This document shows positions 23,050 through 33,900 of a DNA stretch of 64,000 nt, piece after piece. This stretch comes from Micractinium sp. NFX-FRZ (lineage: Eukaryota > Chlorophyta > Trebouxiophyceae > Chlorellales > Chlorellaceae). The position numbers and the translations under genes were made by a program. The notes under the pieces were generated by a model. That model made no database searches. It saw only the letters and a program-made list of their open reading frames with translations, and was not told the origin of the DNA. The stretch covers positions 1 through 64,000 of the forward strand of contig JAPTJF010000344.1 in assembly GCA_029339195.1 (NCBI GenBank). The letters are read 5' to 3'. Each line of letters opens with the position of its first letter. Positions within the stretch are counted from its first letter, which is position 1.

Positions 23050-24237
23050 GCACAAGCATGGGGGAGCCTGCCCACAGAGCTGCCCGCACAGCCCGGTGTG
23101 CAGCTGCTGCCAAGCCTGCTGGGCCCGCTCGTCTCCCTGGGGCCCGCCTTTGGGGCAGCGCATATACTCCCGTTTTTTACTTTGGGGCAGAGCGCCTACC
23201 CCCACCCTTTGCTTGGGGCAGCACCTTCGCGCCCACCATTACCCCCGGGCCCCCCACTCTGGGTTCCCTGTTCTTTGCCTGTACCACCCAGCCCTGTAGC
23301 CCGGGCCATTGCCCACATTGATACATTGCCCCTCTTCCCGCACACTGCTCCTCACCCCCTTCTTCGTTCCTTCTGTGCGTCCCCCGCCCGGCGCTTGATC
23401 ACCGATTGCGCACACCGCAGCAGCAGCAACAGCAGCAGCAGCAGCAGCCCGGTTGTCATCCCACCCCTCCAACCGTCCTCCCGGCCGCTCTGCTCTCCGG
23501 CCCTGTGTACTCCTTCACCTGCTTGATGCTCCCATTGCTTGATGCTCCTCCCCCGCTGACCTGTCAACTGTCCATACCTTAACGTGAAGAACGCCGCCAG
23601 CTTTCTGCAGTGGGCTGCACTGCAGCACTGCAGCAGGTGGTGCCTGCATCAAGAAGAGGAGGCGGAGGAGGGTGTACCAACTGCCCGACGGCAGGCGCCT
23701 TTTGCTGCGCGCCATCTGGATTGGGGGCGCAGCTGCACCTGACTTCGAACTCATCAGGATCGCTGCACCTGCTGATGATGCGCCAGACTTTGTCCCTCCA
23801 GGCACCAGCTCAGCTGGGCTTGACCTCAAGACAGAGTGCAGCTCGAGACAGCAGATGAATTACACTGCAGGTCCCAGCATTCGCCCCAGCTGGCGCTGCA
23901 TGCGAGCGGGTTACATCGTTTGTACAGGTCGGCGTCAGCATGACGTGGCATGACTTGGCATGACGTGTTGCAGTCAGTCGGGGGTCACGAGGAATCTTAG
24001 AATCAGGGAATGGGGCGGGGGTGCCAGCACTACGCACAGCTGGCAAAAGAGGGGAGCGAAAGCAGCAGAGTAACCCACAAAAGGCAAGAGGCAGCAGAGC
24101 AGGCAGCGCGCACAGCGGCCGCACAAGAGGTCCCTCAGCCCCCATGCTGTTGGCAAGAGGTGACAGCTGGCTGGCTGGCGAAGCCTGTCTGCCTGCTGGC
24201 GCAAGAACACACTCGGCGTGTGCACGGGCACGCAAGC
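23050..24237. other. Convergent 3' flanks, no gene supported
   Basis: About 1.2 kb between the ends of the MGCFGCF gene (+) and the Cys/Pro-rich secreted gene (-). A CAG/CAA-rich patch lies at about 23420-23445. TTACA at 23911-23915 (TGTAA on the minus strand) could be the poly(A) motif of the leftward gene. An open frame at 23672-23953 (YQLPDGRRLLLRAIW) has somewhat protein-like composition, but there is no start or splice support. Confidence 0.4.
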
Positions 24238-25936
24238 TCAGCCGATGGGTGGCGTTTGCGGCTTCTCTTTGGGAGGGGGTGGGGGTGAGGGGTCCGTAGC
24301 GGGCTCCGGCGAGGGAGCCGGCTCTGGACTGGGCACCGGCTCTTCTGGGGATGGGGACGGGGACAGGTCTGGGGCTGGGGACGGCGAGAGCTCCGGGGAC
24401 AGCTCCGGGGATGGCACTGGGGAGAGCTCAGGTGGCAGCTCGGGGGAAGGGGAGCCGGGGTAGACAAAGCCGCAGTCGCAGCACAGGTTGGTGGCGGGGC
24501 TGCCGTCACCAGGCAGGAGCTCCTCTGCCGCCGCTGCAGGCAGAGTAGGGACAGCAAGGAGGCAAGGGTGGGGCAGGGCAGGTCAGGGCAAGACAGGAGG
24601 GGTGGAGTGGGGTGGGGGAGGCCTGGGAGCTGGGCAGTACAAAACGATGGGATGGGTGCTGGGAGATCGTGGGCCGGGGCGGGGCGGAGGGCGTGCACGC
24701 ATGCCGCACATCATGACACAACAGGCAAGCGCAGCGCTGCATGCACCGACCCAGGTGTCCTACCGTCGCGCCCCCAGCGCTCGCGAGTGCACCGCTGCCA
24801 GCTAGCCTGCTCCCCGCCCGACACCTGGCAGGCGGGCCGCCCTGCCGCGCCGCCGCTACCCGCCCTGCACACCCACACATGCCCTCACGCTGCTGGGAGC
24901 AGCCGGCTAGAAGCTGTGCTGCTTGCCCACCCGCACACCCACACGCCGTGCGCGCCAAGCTCCCCTGCCCCGCCTGCCAGCCCACCTGGCGCCGGCGCCG
25001 GCGCCCCGGGGCCGGCGCCTTCGTCGGCAGGATAAAACTTGGGGTTGATGGTGGTCCCCACGGGGAGGCCGTCCAGCTGGATGTCGCACTCTGTGAGGCA
25101 CGCCTCCTCATCCTTCACCAAAAAGTGCTGGGGGGAGTCGCAGGTGGGAGGCACGTCTGGGGAGGGTGGCAGCGGCGGGGGCTGCTCCGAAGGCCCCTCG
25201 GCAGGCGGTGGCACTGCTGGGGAGGGGGACAGCGGGGGGTCGATGGGAGGGCTGATGGGAGGGTCCACTGGTGGCTCTGTGGTGGGCGAGGGCGGCGGCG
25301 GGCTGGGGCTGGGAGGGGGCGGGAGGGTCGGTGGCGGCGGCGAGGGCGCCACTTGGAAGTTGCAGTCGCAGCAGGGCAGCGGGCCGGTGCCTGCAGCAGT
25401 GGAGGGGGGCAGGTGGGAGAAGGCGGGGCACCAGCACTGCCACTGAGCATGCTGCCGTGCTGGCGTCCTTTGGCACCACCCCACTCGAGAGGGAACTCGC
25501 GGATGACTTTACTCCAAGGGTGCCTGTGCTACCATGCTGGCGGGGCGCTCCCGTGGGCTGCCGCACGCCTTGCGCTTTGCATGCACACACGTGCAGCCGG
25601 CTGTTGACGCCACCAGACTTCTTCGACGGAAACTCGCTGACCAAGTTTACTCTGGAAGTCTTGCTTTCTGTGCAGCATGCCGGTGCGCTGGCTCGCTACG
25701 AACGATGGCTGCGTACCTGGGTAGATGATGGGGACAGCCATGATGCCTGGAGGGGCCTGCTCGGTGCAGAACTCGATGCAGCTAGCATCTGTAGAGGTCG
25801 GGACATCCCCTTCGTTGCACCCTCCGACCTGCGCCGCCGCCGGAAGGGGCAGGAGCAGCACGGCGCACGCCACTGCCGCCGCTACCGCCGCTGCGGCCGC
25901 GGCCCCGGGCCGGCGAGAGCTCGTGCGCCGGATCAT
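24238..25936 (-). CDS. Secreted Cys/Pro-rich protein with two repeated modules
   Basis: Exons are 25936-25717, 25390-24986 and 24533-24238, in phase, giving 306 aa. The start ATG at 25936 opens a signal peptide (n-region RRTSSRRPG, then a run of Ala/Val/Leu, cleavage near AAAQ). The mature part has a repeated plan. Module 1 is a Cys cluster (CIEFC) followed by PPG..P..YPG, then CCDCNF. A Pro/Ser linker of about 60 residues follows. Module 2 is CLTEC followed by LPVGTTINPKFYP, then CCDCGF. The C-terminus is a (S/P-P-S/E) tail typical of hydroxyproline-rich algal wall or matrix proteins. The likely place is the cell wall or extracellular matrix; the role and family are not recognised. An upstream in-frame Met at 26020 would hide the signal peptide and is less likely. 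Confidence 0.75.
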
Positions 25937-27132
25937 GCCGGATGAGTGCAAACGCTCTGCAAGCCGAACGGGGGGCTGTGAACAAAACGCGTGGGCCGCA
26001 TGTGGCCGCGGCGATGCCATGCTGCGCCTTGTTTCCCCCCTACTGCTGCTCTCCCAAGGCTTCAGCCTGAAACGCTGACCCTTTTGCGCAACAACTGACT
26101 GTAGCCCAGCTTACCCGGGCAAGGCCGTGCGCAGAAAGCCTCACCGAGCGCCGGTGTTTTGCTGGCCACGCTGCACTCTCTGTGGTTGCTACACTCCAAT
26201 TTGAGCAGTGGGTGCGCCCCAAAAGTGCCCGGAGCAGCCCCCGCAGGAGCGCGCCTCCCCATTGCTCAGCTGGCGGTGCTGCCTGCGACAGGTGTGTGGT
26301 CCCACTGCCGCAGAGGCTCTTGATTAGCAGTTCTGTCGCACGGCGCCTACCCTTGCCAATTGCTTCATGAGAGGCATACCGCCAGATTCACAGACTGTGT
26401 GGCTGACTGACGAATGCAAGGCTCTACACACAAGGTACTGAAACACGCCGACCCTGCTGCGCACACACATGCCTCGCATGCACCCCGGCCCCTCCCCCTG
26501 CCCTCCTGGTTGCCCTGCACCTGCACAACACCTTGCTGCTTTGCCCTGGCCTGCACGCCTCTCGCAAGCTGTGCGTGCCCGCCGGCGCAGGTCTCCCGCG
26601 CTCCTCGTCGGGCAGGCGCACTGTGCTGCAGCACACTTGCCGCTTCAAATCTGGTGCTGCTGGTACAATTGCTTTGCCATGTATTGCAGTTTTGTCAGCT
26701 CTGCTTGAACCGTTGGGTTCGGCATCCAGTGGCTCGAAATGCCATGGGCAGGATGCACTGCGATGGTCCGTGAGAAGCGGGGTGGAGGCAGAGGCAGTGG
26801 TCGGGCATGCCGGCAAGGCGGCAATCAGCACGCATGCCAGCTGCTGCATGGCTATGCAGAGCAAGTGGTCGACCAACACAAGGTCACTGGGTGAGTTCCG
26901 AGGGCTGGCGTGCCGTGACTGATGACCAGCTGTGCACCACATGGCCCATGTCAGTCTGGGGCGCCAAATGACGCCAGATGTGGCTGTCTGGGCGCCAGCT
27001 GGACATGCGCCCGCGTCAAGAACCTCCGGAACGGGCCGTGTTCCGCATTCATTCCATTCCGAAGCCCCTTCCGCATTCGATACTGCAATTTCACGCCCCC
27101 GAGACCTCCCTGTCACCCGCAAAGGCCTCTAT
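25937..27132. promoter_or_regulatory. Divergent promoter region, about 1.2 kb
   Basis: Lies between the starts of the secreted Cys/Pro-rich gene (-) and the small organelle-type gene (+). A minus-strand ORF of 232 codons (27122-26424) crosses it, but its composition and lack of splice logic look like a shadow frame. No element was recognised. Confidence 0.4.
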
Positions 27133-27939
27133 ATGCTGTCGACAACCACCCCCCTCTCCCTCGCGGGCCTGCCGCGCATCGCGCTTGCAGCCGCCACCAC
27201 GCACCTCCCCACGGTGCTCACCGCTACCTTCAGCAGCAGCGCGCACGCTGCGGCGCCGCAGGCCACCACCAAGCGCCAGGAACCCGTCTTCCCCACCTAC
27301 GCAGCCCGCACGATGTCGGCAGACGCAAAGATGCTTCACGACCGGTGAGTGACTGCAAAACAGGCTTCCGGAGCGTGCCGGAGAGGGCCATGAGTAAGGC
27401 CGGCGGTGTGCGCCGGCGGCGGTTGCTGCACTGTGCCCAGGGCTCCCCCCCATACCGAGTGCTGTGCTGGCTGGGCATGAGGGATGCAGCTATCCTTCAC
27501 TTCTGTCAGTTATGCCAGTTGCGTGCACCTAATCACGTGCCACCTCCCTTCCCTGCCATTCTGCAGTCTCCGGGAAGCCAACTTCGGCCCGCTCCGCCTG
27601 AGCCGCCCCGCGCCCTCCAACCCTTGCAAGCCCATTGGTGGTGTGTACCCGCAGCCCACCTTTGCGCACAGCCACACAGGTGTGTGTTGTTATGGCGGTG
27701 GGTGCCCGGACTTAGGGGCGGAGGGGTGCTGAAAAGCTTCATGCATTTGATGTGGATGCAACTAGCGCTGGCCCTCTTGCGGGGCAGCAGCGGCAGCAGA
27801 GCACCCTGCAGGCTATTAGGCCACCCATATCTCCTCACCAGCACGCACCTTGCCCTCACCTCCCTCCTGCCCCCTGCTTGCTGCAGAGTCTGCCCCCTGC
27901 ATGGGCCTGGCTGCCAGCCTCATCAGCGACAAGCAGTGA
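27133..27939 (+). CDS. Small 125-aa protein with organelle-type presequence
   Basis: Three exons, 27133-27344, 27567-27679 and 27887-27939, all in phase, with stop TGA. The N-terminal 45 residues are rich in Thr, Ala, Leu and Ser with few acids (MLSTTTPLSLAGLPRIALAA), like a mitochondrial or plastid presequence. The mature part is short and hydrophilic (MSADAKMLHDRLREANFGP, then PAPSNPCKPIGGVYPQPTF) with two Cys. No family is recognised. It lies 1.2 kb downstream of a divergent neighbour. The CDS ends at an unremarkable point, with about 1.1 kb before the next gene, part of which belongs to a duplicated segment. Confidence 0.6.
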
Positions 27940-28574
27940 CCTGGCAAGCGGCGCTTCATCCGCTCGACACGTCAGCACTGACCTGGCAAGCGGCTGTCCC
28001 GGCGCTGCGGGCCCTCGTGGCCTGCATGAGTCGCGGCACTGGCCTGCCAAGCCGCCTCTGGGCCCGCCCACCCGGCCCTGATCTTACCGCGATTGGATGC
28101 TCTGCGCATCCAACCCGATCCCTTTGCACCGGGGGGCGAGGCGCGCACATGCGCAGCCCGTCCCCGCCAGTTTTGGCTCCCTCCGAGCAGCCCCCAACCT
28201 TTCTTCCATCTCATCGAAACGCCTGCCCACACCCTGTATTGCGCCCCCCTGACCCACACTCTCAAGCCCCCCCACGCCCCAAACTCCACGGCATTCCCCA
28301 TTCCGTTTTCTTGAGCGATTGTGAGCGCCCCGCCGCGCCATTGGCGGCGGGCCCCCATTTTGTTCTTCCGTGCCCCGTTCGCCCCCTCCTCTGCAATTCC
28401 TCGCACCCGCCTGGGGAGGCCAACCTGGCATTTCCGGGCGCTGCGGGGTCGTGCACCCAGTTTTGAGCCCCGCTACAATGCCCCTGACCTGTGAGTGACT
28501 GGTACCTGGATCCATCAGCAGAACAACCATCATAGACGCCAGAGGCTGGGCCCCCAAGTGCAAATTACTTATGT

Positions 28575-29150
28575 TTGCTTGCTTGCTTGCACCGACTCTC
28601 TTATCCTCTCCCTGCCCAGCCCAGCGCGCCGCATCCCCTTTTGACTTGTAAGCGGCTACCTCCTTCTCTTTCCCTCTGCCTGCATGTGTGATACACTGCC
28701 AATATCTCTCTGCTTTCATGCCGTGCAAATTCTGCCTTGTAAACAGTCGGCCAGCCATCGCTCCCTGCCTGGCCAAGCACAGCGGCTTGGTTCCGCACAT
28801 AGCCCAGCGCCGCCCGGCCCCCACCCGGCAGCCTGAGCTGAGTCCCGTGGCTGACTGACCTATTCATTGTTATTGAACCTTCCCCTTTTGTAAATTACAC
28901 TCACCTCGAAACACCACAGCACATGGCAACAAATATCAGTGGCTTCCATATCAATGGCTCCAGTGCCGCCGCTGCCGCCCGTCCCGGCTGCCGTGCGTCT
29001 TGCCTGCAGTGTGCTAGTGATGTGAAAAGTAGCTCGCTTGCATACTTCGGGGCTGCACTGCTCCCTCCTGAGAGTAACCGCGCCTGCAATGCCAGTGGGA
29101 GCACACGTGCAGGCCCGCAGCAGAGGAGGCTGTGCCGTGCCCACGCTTGC
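28575..29150. repeat. Duplicated upstream/presequence segment, copy A
   Basis: Non-tandem direct duplicate of 30300-30900. Similarity starts in a TTGC-rich tract, runs through the flank (shared landmarks such as CCCAGCGCGCCGCATCCCC), and is nearly perfect over the last 130 bp, which contain the start codon and first 20 or so codons of the gene at 29089. It also includes a TGTAA motif near 28735 whose partner in copy B lies at 30466. Confidence 0.9.
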
Positions 29151-29748
29151 CGCAAGCCACAAGGCTCTCGTGCTGCCCGTGGCGCCGCGAGGCTCCTGCT
29201 CACGTCTTCGGGGTGCAGGTGAGGGCTGTCGAGGAGTCTTACGGCGCCTGGCTCCCACCGAAAGACGCCCGCCCTCACGGCTTTCAACCTCACGCTTACG
29301 TGCAGGCCTTCTGCTGCGCCCAAAGCCGCTAGTCGACATCGGCCTGCGCCCCAACGCTGCGGGCAGGCGAGAGCCGCTGCCCGCTGCGGCGCCGCCGCCG
29401 GTGCAGCAAGGCGCACCGTTCAACGTCGGCAGGTGGCTCTTCGAAACGGCGGTCGTTATTGCCATTTTGTACGTGGCATACAAAAACTTCATGCTTGGCA
29501 TCCCCAGCCTCGCCGGTCTCCAGGTGGTGCTGGCCTTCGGCTATGCGGCGACCAGGAGGTGAGCTTGCAGCTGGTGTGTGGGGCCGGCTTGCTGCCTTTG
29601 CAGGGAAGAACGTGCACGCCTTGGCGCAACGGCTTTGATGCTGCATTGTGTGGGCGGCTGTGCCCCTGCATTGGGCGGCCGTGCTCCTGCAGAAGCCAAG
29701 CATACATCCCCCTGGTCGCTCCTTGTATTCTGCACCTACAGGAAGTGA
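29089..29748 (+). CDS. Small membrane protein with presequence (129 aa)
   Basis: Exons are 29089-29218, 29306-29558 and 29742-29748; the last adds only RK and the stop. The first 45 residues (MPVGAHVQARSRGGCAVPTL...) resemble a plastid or mitochondrial targeting peptide and are almost identical to those of the sugar transporter 1.7 kb downstream, because both lie in a duplicated segment. Residues of about 85-125 are hydrophobic (LFETAVVIAILYVAYKNF, then LAGLQVVLAFGYAA), giving one or two membrane helices before a basic end (ATRR). No known family was recognised. Exon 3 is inferred from phase; an alternative splice to about 29969 would extend the C-terminus with low-complexity sequence, which I find less credible. 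Confidence 0.6.
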
Positions 29749-30299
29749 GCCCAGTCCAGCCACGGAGCGGTCGCGGGATGGGCACAGGTGAGCGCTGTGC
29801 ATGCCAGTACGACAGCGGGAAAAAGTGCACGGCAGGGCTGTGTTGCACAGCAGGGCTGTGTTGCACAGCATGCTGTGCATGCCCCAACCAGCGAGCCGCA
29901 CTTCCGGGCTTGCCCACCCGCCCGCTCACTTGTGCTGCCCCCCCACCCCTTTCCCTCCTGGCCTGCAGCGCCAACAGCTATGCTCGGAGGCCGCTCCTGC
30001 CCAAGGCGCCCCCCACTGAAAGCGCGCTGCCGAGCCGCGCTGCGTCAGGTCTGGCGCTGCCGCCCCGGCCCGGCCGCCGCGTCATGCTGCCGGCCCGCCC
30101 TCGCCCTCACAAGCGTATGCATGGCACTAGCGTGCAGCACGGCTGCCCGCCCGCGCGTGCCAGTGAGCACGGCCAGCTTCTCTTGTCAGGCGCGCCCCCC
30201 AGCCATCTGGCGCATGTACAGTGCCTGCAGTGTGCCTTGTGCCTGTGTGAATTCGCCATTTGTCGTATTCCCGCCGGCTGCCATATGGTTACTTGCTTG
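29749..30299. other. Intergenic region without supported gene
   Basis: Sequence between the small membrane protein gene and duplicate copy B. Long open frames here are Cys/Ala/Leu-rich shadow frames. A short tandem CACAGCAGGGCTGTGTTG-type unit (two copies) occurs at about 29830-29870. A TTGC/TTAC-type tetranucleotide tract starts at about 30291. Confidence 0.4.
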
Positions 30300-30900
30300 C
30301 TTGCTTGCTTACTTGCTTGCACCAACTGTCTTTTCCTCTCTCAGCCTAGCCCAGCGCGCCGCATCCCCTTTACACTTGTGAGCAGCTACCCTCTTCTCTT
30401 TCCCTCGGCCTGCATGTGTGGCACACTGCCATGTCTCTCCGTCTCCATCCTTGCATATTCTGCCCATGTAAAGCAGTCAGTCAGCCACCTCTCGTGCCTG
30501 GCCAAGCACAGCGCGCTTTGTGCAGGTCCCAGCGCATGTCCCGCACATGTCCCAGCGCCGCCCCGCCCCACCCGGCAGCCGTCTCGCGTGTCTGACTGAC
30601 CCGTTCATTTCGATTAGAACAATCTCTATGGTGATAACCCTTATATCGGGACACCAGAGCACATGGCACATTCACATTGTTGGCTTTGTTCTAATCAATT
30701 CTCCAGTGGCTGCCGCCCGTCTGCCGCCCATCTGCCGTGCGTCTTGCCTGCATGTGTGCTAGTGATGTGATGTGAAAAGTAGCTCGCTTGCATACTTCGG
30801 GGCTGCACTGCTCCCTCCTGAGAGTAACTGCGCCTGCAATGCCAGTGGGAGCACACCTGCAGGCCCGCAGCAGAGGAGGCTGTGCCGCGCCCACGCTTGC
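30300..30900. repeat. Duplicated upstream/presequence segment, copy B
   Basis: Partner of 28575-29150. It ends inside exon 1 of the sugar transporter, where the two proteins stop resembling each other. The noncoding part differs at roughly one base in five or six by eye, while the coding end differs at only a few positions, suggesting selection or conversion on the presequence. Confidence 0.9.
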
Positions 30901-33900
30901 GCGCGCCGCCAGCAGATCGGGATCGCGCATCAATAGCGCTCACAAACAAGTTGTGCATTGTGCGCAGTCGCCTGCTAGGTGAGAGGCCAGCGCCCAGCCG
31001 CACAGTTTCGGCACCGACAGCCTCTTCAAGCTTCGCGTCCCTCTGCATGTGGCTGGCTGCGCGCATTACATGCGATAGGATTGCAACCGATGCCTTGTTG
31101 AACGCCGGCCTTGCTGTGCGCAGGACTGGCGCCGCCGCCGCCGCCGCCGCCACAGCTGGGAACCGTAGAAGCCGGCGCGGAGGCGGCATGTCTGTCGCCT
31201 TCCGTGCCCGCTCGCCCACCCGCTTTGGGAGGCACGCCACCTGGGCGACACCCGATGAGGAGGCGCTGACAGCAGAGCTGCCAGATGTGAGTGGGCCCGG
31301 CTCGTCGGGCAAACAGTGTTGAGCACTGTTTCAAAGCGGGGTATGCTGGGAGGCTGCGGCGGCGCTCACATGCAAGCACCATCTCCGGCAGTGCTGGCGC
31401 GAGGGCCAAGCACCCGTCTTCCAGTTGGGGTGCTGCATTGCGGTGTGTGGGGAGGGGCGCCCTCTGTGCCCATCCCGCCTTGGCTGCAGGTCTCCGAGCG
31501 GGCGCAGCAGCGCCGGCATGTTGCCGCCCTAGTCATTGGGCAATCAACAAATGCCCCAGTCCTACCCACTCCTCCTCGCTCCTCCCGGCCCCTCTCCCAT
31601 GCAGCCTGGCTTTCCTCTGCTCCCCTCTCCCACGCTGCTCTCAAGCCTCCCGCTTCCCTCCCCTCTCCTCCCCCACCTTCAGGCCCGCAAAACGTTGGAG
31701 GTCGAGGCGGCGCCGCTGCTGGCCCCCGCGCCCACCGGCCCAGCAGGCGCAGCGCGCCGCCTGCAGCTACCAGCTCAGCCCCCCAGCCACGAGGACGAGC
31801 AGATAGACTGGCTCGTCACCTCCCTCCTCTTCTTCTTCCCAGCTGTGGGGGGCCTGCTGTTTGGGTATGACATCGGGGCCACCAGGTGGGAAGCGGGGCT
31901 GGCCCAGGGGGGAGGGGGTGGGCGGCGTGCGGGAAGAGGGTTGGGTCAAAGGTCTGACATCGGGGCCACCGGGTGGGAAGCGGGGTGGTCCAGCCAGTGC
32001 GTGGGTGGAGGGTTTAAGGGGGGTAGGGTGTGAGAGGGTACAAGGCGAGGGATGGGAGAGGGTATGCCATCGGGGCCACCAGGTGGGGGCGGGGGTGGGG
32101 GCGGGGGTGGGGAGGGTTCCAGGGTGGGAAGGGGTGAGGGTGGGAGGCCAGGGGTCGCAGAGGGATTGGAGAGGGTGGGAGAGGGTTTTAGGGCGAGGGC
32201 CAGAAATGAACAGAGCTGCTGGCGAGAGGGTTCAGTCGTCCTCCCGATGGGGCGTCTACAGCTCACCTGCTGCTGGAGTGCTAGGGTTGGTGGCAGCCTG
32301 GGAGAGGGTTGGGTCAAGGATTGGGGGAGGATGGGGAGGCTGGGTGGCACCGCCCCCGACCCTTCCCGCCCTTTCCCTCTATCCTCTACTCTCCCCATCT
32401 CCTGCCCCGCGCAGCAGCGCCACCCCGGTCTCTATGACAGGCGCCCAGCCCTCAGACAGCAATTGGGTTTGGAGCGGCGCACACCATGTGTTTCAAGCCG
32501 CACGTGCTACTGCTTCTCCCTCTCCCCACGCAGCGGCGCCCTGGTGTCCATGACGAGCGCCCAATTTTCGGGGACCGACTGGTTTGGCATGAGCGCCGGG
32601 CAGCAGGGGCTGGTGGTCTCCCTCTCCCTGTTTGGCGCGCTGCTGGGCTCAGGTGGGGGTGAGGGGCGCTGTGGTGAAGCACACACGTTGAGGGGCGGTT
32701 GTGGGGGGACGCATCGGGTGCTGCGGGGCAACGAGTCTATGGGGAAGAAGCTGACAGAAATGAAGGTACTGCCGACAGCTGTGATGTGTCATCTGCAGCT
32801 TAGCTCAGGCTAAGCAGATGTCTGCAGTGTCCTTGGGGGTCCTGCTGGGCGGGTGCCGGGCGGCAGCGGGCTACCCCGAGGCGCCGCCCCGCTGTGCACG
32901 CTCCCGCGCATGCTGCTCGGCTGGCACGGCCATCTTTGAAGCACCAGTGAACTCTCAAATCACTAATGGTGTCCGTTGCAGGTGCCGCGCTGCTGTATGG
33001 AGACAAGCTAGGGAGGCGCAAAGAGCTGCTGGGCGCCTCTGCCCTCTACGGTGGGTCCTGCCGCCAGCCAGCTGTCGGTGCCAGCAGGGCAGGGGGCAGG
33101 CTACAGCGGCAGCTGTTTGATGCGTGTCTGCTGGGGGCGCATCGCGCCTTGCCTTGCCCGGCTGCCGCTGCTGCTGCTGCCCCCAGAAATGCTGCTGGGC
33201 AACCCTTTCACCACCCACACCCACCCACCACACCCTGGCAACACAGATTTCGTGCTTCCCTTGCCTCCCTGCAGGCGTTGCCTCGCTAGTGGTGGGGCTG
33301 TCGCCCGGCCTGCCGGCTGTCATGGCGGGGCGGCTGCTGTACGGCGTGGGCATAGGCTTTGCCATGCACGCCGCGCCCGCCTACATCGCGGGTCAGTCAT
33401 GGATGTGGGGGGCATGCAGTGTGGGGGGCATGCAGTGCACGGGGGCGGGGCGATGGTTGGGCGGGGAGGGCTGGGAGGCGTGCGTGATTTGCCGCGCCTG
33501 CTGCTGAAACTCCCTTCTCTGCCAGCCCCACGCCTCCCACTTGCCCGGTGGCCCCGACCCCACTGCTGCCCTGTGCTGTGCACAACAGCCCTGTGCGCGC
33601 GCGTTGTCCTCCCAGCCGCGCCCGTTGCATCTGCAGAGACCAGCCCCGCGCATATGCGAGGCCTCCTCCTCATTGCACCCCCACTGCTGATCCCTCCCCC
33701 ACTGCTCATCGCACCCCCACTGCTCATCGCACCCCCACTGCTCATCGCACCCCCACTGCTCATCGCACCCCCACTGCTGATGCACCCCCACTGCTCACCG
33801 CACCCGTCCTGCCTGCAGAGACCAGCCCTGCCCGTGTGCGTGGCCTGCTGATCAGCCTGAAGGAGGCGTTCATTGTGGGGGGCATCCTGGCGGGGTGAGC

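Noticed and set aside
23672..23953. ORF with protein-like start (YQLPDGRRLLLRAIW)
   Set aside because: It has no ATG in the sequence, no splice partner and no recognised domain; left as a note in the intergenic entry.
26424..27122. 232-codon ORF on the minus strand in a divergent promoter
   Set aside because: No start context, motif or splice support; length is not significant at this GC content.
29969..30599. C-terminal extension of the small membrane protein through a long open frame
   Set aside because: The frame runs into the duplicated flank and is Cys/Leu/Ala low complexity; a stop two codons into an earlier exon (29742) is simpler.
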